6,229 nucleotides of DNA from Ectopseudomonas composti (GTDB lineage Bacteria; Pseudomonadota; Gammaproteobacteria; Pseudomonadales; Pseudomonadaceae), in contig CAMPIF010000275.1 in NCBI GenBank assembly GCA_946886245.1, positions 1 through 6,229 on the forward strand. The letters run 5' to 3'. The translations under genes were made by a program, and so were the position numbers. Positions 5,006 through 6,229 of this stretch are shown one piece after another; position 1 is the first letter of the stretch, and every line of letters begins with the position of its first letter. Under the pieces are notes generated by a model that searched no databases, was not told the DNA's origin, and was given only the letters and a program-made list of their open reading frames with translations.

Positions 5006-5731
5006 TCAGTCCGTCAGGTAGCGCTGCTCGATGCGCTGGTACTCGCCGGACTCACGCAGCATGCGCAGCCCCTCATCGAAGCGCCGACGCTGTTCGTCCC
5101 GGCGAAAGCCGACGCGGTACGGCGTGGGCGGGAAAATATCGAACCAGGCCAATGGCTGATGGATGTCGACCTGATCGGCGACCTCACGGTCGAGGTAGCG
5201 GATGATGCGCTTGTCGCCCACCACCACATCGGTGCGGCCGCTGTAGAGCAGGCGATTGCGATTGATCTGTAGCGCCTCCTCGCGATAACGCGGATTGTTC
5301 ATGGCCATGCGCTCGAACTCAGGCCCCATCAGCAGTCGCGCACGCTGGAAAGCGCTGACGGCGTACTGACCGAGGTCGGCGATCTGCTCGATCTGATAAC
5401 CGCGCTTGGCCAGCGCCACCGCCACGTTCTGATATTGGATGTAGACGTCCGAATAGAAGGCCTGCACGCCACTGCGCTCGTGAGTGGTGGCAATGGCGTC
5501 GATCTCGCCGCGGCGCAGCATCAGGTGCAGGCGCTCCATCGGCGCGTAATAGGCGGTCACGTCGAAACCGGCGTTGTGCGCGGCGCGCTCCACCAGTTCA
5601 TATTCCAGGCCACGCGGCTCACCTTCGTAGACATAAGGCGGCTTGTGCGTGCCAAAGCCGACGTGCAGCACTTGCGCCGTCGCCGTTACGGCCCAGCACG
5701 ACAACAGCACCAGCATCCACCCTCTGTACAT
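5006..5731 (-). CDS. Periplasmic solute-binding protein, family 3 (amino-acid-type, orphan)
   Basis: Predicted periplasmic binding protein of the amino-acid ABC transporter type (SBP_bac_3). The 241-residue form begins at ATG 5731 with a strong GGAGGT (5735-5740) and a signal peptide, MYRGWMLVLLSCWAVTATAQ, cleaved near residue 18-20. The mature protein opens with VLHVGFGTHKPPYVYEGEPRG (21-41), the usual first strand and ligand-facing loop. LRRGEIDAIATTHERSGVQAFYSDVY (72-97) matches the lobe 1 region, where the arginine after the Thr/Ser-x-x-E turn (R86) normally holds a ligand carboxylate. The second lobe contains GRTDVVVGDKRIIRYL (165-180). The C-terminus MLRESGEYQRIEQRYL (224-239) is the standard family ending. 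No permease or ATPase gene adjoins it, so it may serve a distant transporter or a sensor. A longer in-frame start at 5848 is rejected because it would bury the signal peptide. Confidence 0.9.
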   Translation of the reverse strand: MYRGWMLVLLSCWAVTATAQVLHVGFGTHKPPYVYEGEPRGLEYELVERAAHNAGFDVTAYYAPMERLHLMLRRGEIDAIATTHERSGVQAFYSDVYIQYQNVAVALAKRGYQIEQIADLGQYAVSAFQRARLLMGPEFERMAMNNPRYREEALQINRNRLLYSGRTDVVVGDKRIIRYLDREVADQVDIHQPLAWFDIFPPTPYRVGFRRDEQRRRFDEGLRMLRESGEYQRIEQRYLTD

Positions 5732-5734
5732 GCA

Positions 5735-5740
5735 ACCTCC
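5735..5740 (-). promoter_or_regulatory. Strong ribosome binding site deciding the solute-binding protein start
   Basis: GGAGGT on the minus strand is three bases before ATG 5731 and directly precedes the signal-peptide coding region. It favours this start over upstream in-frame ATGs. Confidence 0.75.
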
Positions 5741-5757
5741 GGTAATGACCCTGCCAG

Positions 5758-5763
5758 AGCATA
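5758..5763 (-). promoter_or_regulatory. Candidate -10 element for the solute-binding protein gene
   Basis: TATGCT on the minus strand lies 26 bp before the start codon. No good -35 is apparent, so this is a weak call. The divergent 146-bp gap (5732-5877) must hold promoters for both flanking genes; on the plus strand TAGACT (5831-5836) with TTCCGC (5809-5814) is an equally weak candidate. Confidence 0.25.
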
Positions 5764-5863
5764 GACCCCATGCGCCCCTCATAACCAGAATGGATGCCAG
5801 CCGATTCATTCCGCTTTGCCCTATCGCGGCTAGACTGGCTGCACGCATTTTGCGCCTGCCTTC

Positions 5864-5869
5864 AGGAGA
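5864..5869 (+). promoter_or_regulatory. Ribosome binding site of the enoyl reductase-like gene
   Basis: AGGAGA is eight bases before ATG 5878. It fixes the start of an open frame that has no stop within the window. Confidence 0.75.
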
Positions 5870-5877
5870 CCAAGACC

Positions 5878-6229
5878 ATGCTCAAAGCCCAATACCAACA
5901 ACGCGGCCCGGTGCCGCAGGACGTGATCAGCGCCGTGCCACTGCAGTTGCCGGAGCCCACGGCCGGGCAGGTGCGGGTCAAGGTACTGGCTGCACCGATC
6001 AACCCGTCCGACGTGCTGACCCTGACCGGCGCCTACGGCATGCTGCCGCCGCTGCCAGCCGTGGGCGGCAACGAAGGCGTGGGCAAGGTCGAGGCGCTCG
6101 GTGAGGGTGTCGGCAACTTCAAGGTCGGCCAGACCGTGCTGCTGCCGGTCGGCTGCGGTACCTGGGTCACGGCGCTGAATGCTCCGGCGGAAAAACTCAT
6201 CCCGCTGCCGGATGCCGACCCGCTGCAAC
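5878..6229 (+). CDS. MECR/Etr1-like 2-enoyl-thioester reductase (MDR superfamily), 3' end outside window
   Basis: The frame is open from ATG 5878 to the window end, giving the first 117 residues of a protein normally about 320-340 residues long. The N-terminal GroES-like domain of the zinc-independent medium-chain dehydrogenase/reductase superfamily is clear: LQLPEPTAGQVRVKVLAAPINPSDV (22-46), then TGAYGMLPPLPAVGGNEGVGKV (50-71) and FKVGQTVLLPVGCGTW (81-96). The NPSD...GAYG...LPAVGGNEG pattern matches mitochondrial trans-2-enoyl-CoA/ACP reductase (MECR), including the tyrosine (Y53) that is catalytic in that family. The zinc-ligand pattern of alcohol dehydrogenases is absent here. It would reduce a C2-C3 double bond of an acyl thioester or another enoyl/quinone substrate with NADPH; the exact substrate is inference. 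It is divergent from the solute-binding protein gene, and AGGAGA precedes the start. Confidence 0.9.
   Translation, partial: MLKAQYQQRGPVPQDVISAVPLQLPEPTAGQVRVKVLAAPINPSDVLTLTGAYGMLPPLPAVGGNEGVGKVEALGEGVGNFKVGQTVLLPVGCGTWVTALNAPAEKLIPLPDADPLQ

Noticed and set aside
4050..5021. Plus-strand open frame of 323 codons opposite the PQQ dehydrogenase
   Set aside because: It lies antisense to a gene with signal peptide and PQQ-site motifs; no family pattern is visible in the antisense product.
5830..6228. Minus-strand open frame at the right edge
   Set aside because: It is antisense to the enoyl reductase-like gene, which has a strong ribosome binding site and unmistakable MDR motifs.

Overview
The window reads as ordinary chromosomal DNA of a Pseudomonas-like gammaproteobacterium. 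It is GC-rich, has GC-ending codons and Shine-Dalgarno-type starts, and carries a CvfB-family S1 protein beside a tRNA-Thr(CGU). The genus is inferred from protein style and has not been checked by a search.

Layout, left to right: (1) a GNAT acetyltransferase (+, 76-513) and a membrane diguanylate cyclase (+, 622-1668) with six predicted membrane helices, an intact GGEEF motif and an intact RxxD inhibitory site. (2) A 186-bp non-coding palindromic element (1668-1853) with 17-bp imperfect terminal inverted repeats flanked by TA. It sits inside the cyclase stop codon and contains a hairpin plus T-tract. (3) A small exported Ser/Gly/Tyr-rich protein (-, 1861-2187). (4) A tRNA-Thr (-, 2329-2404) with a clear upstream promoter (TTGAGC-17-CATAAT) and a UUCG-capped hairpin downstream. 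(5) A CvfB/YitL-like RNA-binding protein with three S1-like domains and a winged helix (-, 2460-3302). (6) A divergent 63-residue protein of unknown function (+, 3543-3734). (7) A convergent periplasmic PQQ-dependent aldose dehydrogenase (YliI/Asd type, -, 3777-4922), preceded on the same strand by an orphan family-3 solute-binding protein (-, 5006-5731). (8) A divergent MECR/Etr1-like 2-enoyl-thioester reductase (+, 5878 onward) that runs off the right edge of the window.

The genes do not form one pathway. Links that can be argued are a possible GNAT-cyclase transcription unit, a possible solute-binding protein-dehydrogenase unit (83-bp gap, both products exported), and divergent promoter regions at 3303-3542 and 5732-5877. 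No phage, CRISPR, toxin or defence system is visible. The most unusual object is the MITE-like element: removing it together with one TA copy restores a TAA stop and leaves the two convergent genes only 4 bp apart, so the element now makes up nearly the whole intergenic region and carries its only terminator-like structures. All gaps between annotated features are shorter than 300 bp.
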